Below, in pieces: positions 52,056-54,109 of a stretch of DNA of 54,109 nt. Position 1 is the stretch's first letter, and every line of letters begins with the position of its first letter. The translations under genes and the position numbers were made by a program. The notes below the pieces were generated by a model. That model saw nothing but the letters and a program-made list of their open reading frames with translations. It ran no database searches and had not been told where the DNA came from. This stretch comes from Thiohalobacter sp. (lineage in GTDB: Bacteria; Pseudomonadota; Gammaproteobacteria; Thiohalobacterales; Thiohalobacteraceae), in NCBI RefSeq assembly GCF_027000115.1, contig NZ_JALTON010000032.1, positions 1 to 54,109 of the forward strand, written 5' to 3'.

Positions 52056-54109
52056 ATGTCGCTAATCCGCTATTCCATCCGTCATCCCCTGATCACCAAC
52101 CTGCTGCTGGTGCTGGTGGTCATCCTGGGCGTGCTGTCCTGGCAGGCCATGCCGCAGGAGATGTTTCCCGTGGTCGAAAAGGACATGGTGCGCATCAGCA
52201 CGGTGTTCGAGGGCGCCTCGCCGGAAGAGGTCGAGCAGCAGGTGACGCTGCCCATCGAGGAAGCCTTCGACGGCCTGTCCGACATCGACGTGATGACCTC
52301 GGCCAGCGGCGAGGGCCGGTCGGTCATCACCCTCAAGCTCAAGCCGGGTGCCGATGTCGACCAGTTCATGCGCGATGCGCAGACGGCGCTGGACCAGATC
52401 ACCGAGCTGCCCGAGGAGGCCGAGGCGCCGGAACTGACGCGGCTGGAGACCCGCTTTCCGGTCATCAGCATGAGTCTCTACGGCGCGGTCGATCCCGGTT
52501 ATCTGTACCGGGTCGCCGACGATGTGCGCCGGCGCATGCTGGCCATCCCGGGGGTGGCGGCCGTGGGCGTGGCGGGGCGGCGCGAATGGGAGCTGTGGGT
52601 GGAGGTCGATCCCGACCGGCTGGCTGCGGCGCGCCTGCCGCTGGCCGCGGTCGCCGCCGCCCTGCGCGACAACCTGCGCGATCTGCCTGGCGGCACGCTC
52701 AAGGCGCGGGAGGGCGACATCCTGTTGCGCGGCATGGGCACGCCGCCGGTGCCCGACGCGGTGGCCGACATCGTGCTGCGCACCGGCGAGTCCGGCGGCC
52801 GGCTGCGGCTGGGCGAGCTGGCCAGGGTCGAGCTGCGGCTGGAGGAACCGGTCACGCTCGGCCGCTTCAATGGCAAGCCTTCGGTGAACCTGACCGTCAC
52901 CAAGACCGCGGATGCCTCCACCATCGATGTCTCCGATGCCGTGCGCGCGCTGGCCGCCGAGCTGCGCCGGGAACTGCCGCCCTCGCTCGGGGTGGGGCTG
53001 TTCTCCGACCTGTCGGTCTACGTCAAGACCCGCCTGGAGACGGTGAAAAGCTCCGGCGCCGTGGGCCTGGTGCTGCTGCTGATCTCGCTCTACCTGTTCC
53101 TGAACTTCCGTATCGCGCTGATCACGGCGCTGGGGATTCCCGTGTCCTTCCTGGTCGCGGTCGCGACCATCCACTACCTCGGCTACACCATCAACATGGT
53201 GTCGCTGTTTGCCTTCCTGATTGCGCTCGGCCTCATCGTCGACGACGCCATCATCGTCAACGAGAACATCTATCGCCACATGGAGCTGGGTGCGCCGGCG
53301 GGGCTCGCCGCCGAGCGCGGCGCGCGCGAGGTGTTCTGGCCGGTACTGGCCTCGACCACCACCACCATTGCCGCCTTCCTGCCCATGTTCGCCATCGGCG
53401 GCACCATGGGTGCCTTCATCGAGGTCATCCCGGTGGTGGTGAGCGCGGCCCTGCTCGGCTCGCTGTGGGAGGCCTTCGCGGTGCTGCCCTCGCACGCCAA
53501 CGACCTGCTGCGGGTGAGCCCGGCGCCGCGGCGCCGGCGGGTGGACTGGCAGGGCTGGCTGGCGCGCTATCAGCGCATCCTGCGCTGGAGCCTGCGCAAC
53601 CGTTATTTCGTCGCCCTGCTGTCGATCGCACTGCTGGCGGTGGCGCTGGTCTATGCCGCCACCCGACTGCCCTACCAGCAGTTCGGCCATGTCGACATCG
53701 GCCAGTTCTTCATCAATGCCGAGGCACCCAACACCTACAGCCTGGAGGACACGGCCCAGCTCGCCGCCGAACTGGAGCAGGTGGTGATGGCAGCGCTGGA
53801 CGAGGACGAGCTGGACACCCTGCTCACCAATGTCGGTGTCACCCTGATCGACTTCAACCGATCGCGGCTGGGTTCGCAATACATACAGCTCATCATCGAC
53901 CTCAAGCCGATGAAGCCGCGCGGCTTCATCGAGCGCTTCGTCAATCCGGTGGTCAACCTGAATTTCTCCCGGGAGGGCACGCGCACCCGCCCCACCGAGG
54001 CCATCATCAACGATATCCGGGATCGCATCGCGCGGGTGCCGGGCATCCGGCGCATGTCCATACTGCGCCCGCAGGGTGGCCCGGCCGGTTCCGACATCGA
54101 GGTCGGCAT
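52056..54109 (+). CDS. RND-family efflux permease, 3' end outside the window
   Basis: 684 visible codons. MSLIRYSIRHPLITNLLLVL gives the first helix; the first periplasmic porter region follows, with FEGASPEEVEQQVTLPIEEA. The middle has helices VGLVLLLISLYLFLNFRIAL and the proton-relay helix IALGLIVDDAIIVNENIYRH with its Asp-Asp pair, as in the AcrB/HAE-1 superfamily. The seventh/eighth helix border and a second porter domain begin before the cut. Divergent members such as this are often called 'AcrB/AcrD/AcrF family'. Substrates cannot be read. No outer-membrane TolC partner is visible. Confidence 0.95.
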   Translation, partial: MSLIRYSIRHPLITNLLLVLVVILGVLSWQAMPQEMFPVVEKDMVRISTVFEGASPEEVEQQVTLPIEEAFDGLSDIDVMTSASGEGRSVITLKLKPGADVDQFMRDAQTALDQITELPEEAEAPELTRLETRFPVISMSLYGAVDPGYLYRVADDVRRRMLAIPGVAAVGVAGRREWELWVEVDPDRLAAARLPLAAVAAALRDNLRDLPGGTLKAREGDILLRGMGTPPVPDAVADIVLRTGESGGRLRLGELARVELRLEEPVTLGRFNGKPSVNLTVTKTADASTIDVSDAVRALAAELRRELPPSLGVGLFSDLSVYVKTRLETVKSSGAVGLVLLLISLYLFLNFRIALITALGIPVSFLVAVATIHYLGYTINMVSLFAFLIALGLIVDDAIIVNENIYRHMELGAPAGLAAERGAREVFWPVLASTTTTIAAFLPMFAIGGTMGAFIEVIPVVVSAALLGSLWEAFAVLPSHANDLLRVSPAPRRRRVDWQGWLARYQRILRWSLRNRYFVALLSIALLAVALVYAATRLPYQQFGHVDIGQFFINAEAPNTYSLEDTAQLAAELEQVVMAALDEDELDTLLTNVGVTLIDFNRSRLGSQYIQLIIDLKPMKPRGFIERFVNPVVNLNFSREGTRTRPTEAIINDIRDRIARVPGIRRMSILRPQGGPAGSDIEVG

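Overview
The window is G+C-rich gammaproteobacterial chromosome with tightly packed, mostly single-copy housekeeping genes. The gene orders are the strongest taxonomic clue. crp-osmC-speD-coq7 resembles the Pseudomonas vfr region. fau-ssrS(6S)-zapA // ygfB-pepP-ubiH-ubiI-gcvT-gcvH-gcvP and lptD-surA-pdxA-rsmA / apaG-apaH are the classical gammaproteobacterial orders. A diiron Coq7 hydroxylase, a split glycine dehydrogenase (GcvPA/GcvPB), a VPLPA/PEP-CTERM-type exported protein and a general porin suggest a Chromatiales-like or related environmental lineage. The species cannot be named from the sequence alone.

Layout. 1-155: the edge of an IS110-family insertion sequence. 326-4028: crp with a perfect CRP operator, an OsmC protein, a VOC protein, speD, coq7 and a [2Fe-2S] ferredoxin. 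4081-4197: a candidate small RNA with C-rich loops. 4312-5182: rplM-rpsI. 5212-5570: a decayed four-helix-bundle gene framed by heptamer repeats. 5596-8083: tRNA-Gln, a sorted surface protein and a porin. 8598-12437: a 1279-residue FAD/Fe-S oxidoreductase. 12747-15937: a DUF2905 protein, rpiA, ilvA and a secreted protein. 16010-22413: EVE protein, fau, 6S RNA, zapA, a ZapB-like coiled coil, ygfB, pepP and two ubiquinone hydroxylases. 22514-28463: a nitroreductase, a tandem glycine riboswitch and the glycine cleavage operon with tpx inside it. 28476-30860: dgkA, a PfkB kinase, a UPF0114 protein and a small lipoprotein. 31494-33590: a thioredoxin-domain protein. 33697-40191: a rightward run of GT2, VTT membrane protein, ArnT-like transferase, rlmI, lgt, thyA and folA. 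40279-43344: apaH, apaG, glk and pgl, leftward. 43485-45118: small unknowns and a universal stress protein. 45259-50750: lptD-surA-pdxA-rsmA, leftward. 50880 to the end: an RND efflux adaptor and the start of its permease.

The genes are mostly conventional; the unexplained structure lies between them. At least four interspersed repeat families are visible: (a) phased heptamer arrays (ATCTTGT-like), two as inverted pairs, one framing a degenerate four-helix-bundle ORF; (b) a palindromic family beginning CTAGCCCGCATATTGCACC at gene 3' ends, three copies of which supply the TAG stop codon of the neighbouring gene, and one of which forms a 262-bp MITE-like unit; (c) period-9 arrays (CCGTGNCNT-like) just after stop codons in constant polarity; (d) palindromes of the type GTAGGATGGGCAAAG...GTGCCCATC. 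Families (c) and (d) combine into nested inverted repeats at 8168-8523 and 30884-31490.

The best candidates for new biology are the C-rich small RNA upstream of rplM, the heptamer/four-helix-bundle element and the stop-codon-linked MITE family. No CRISPR array, prophage or complete insertion sequence is present.
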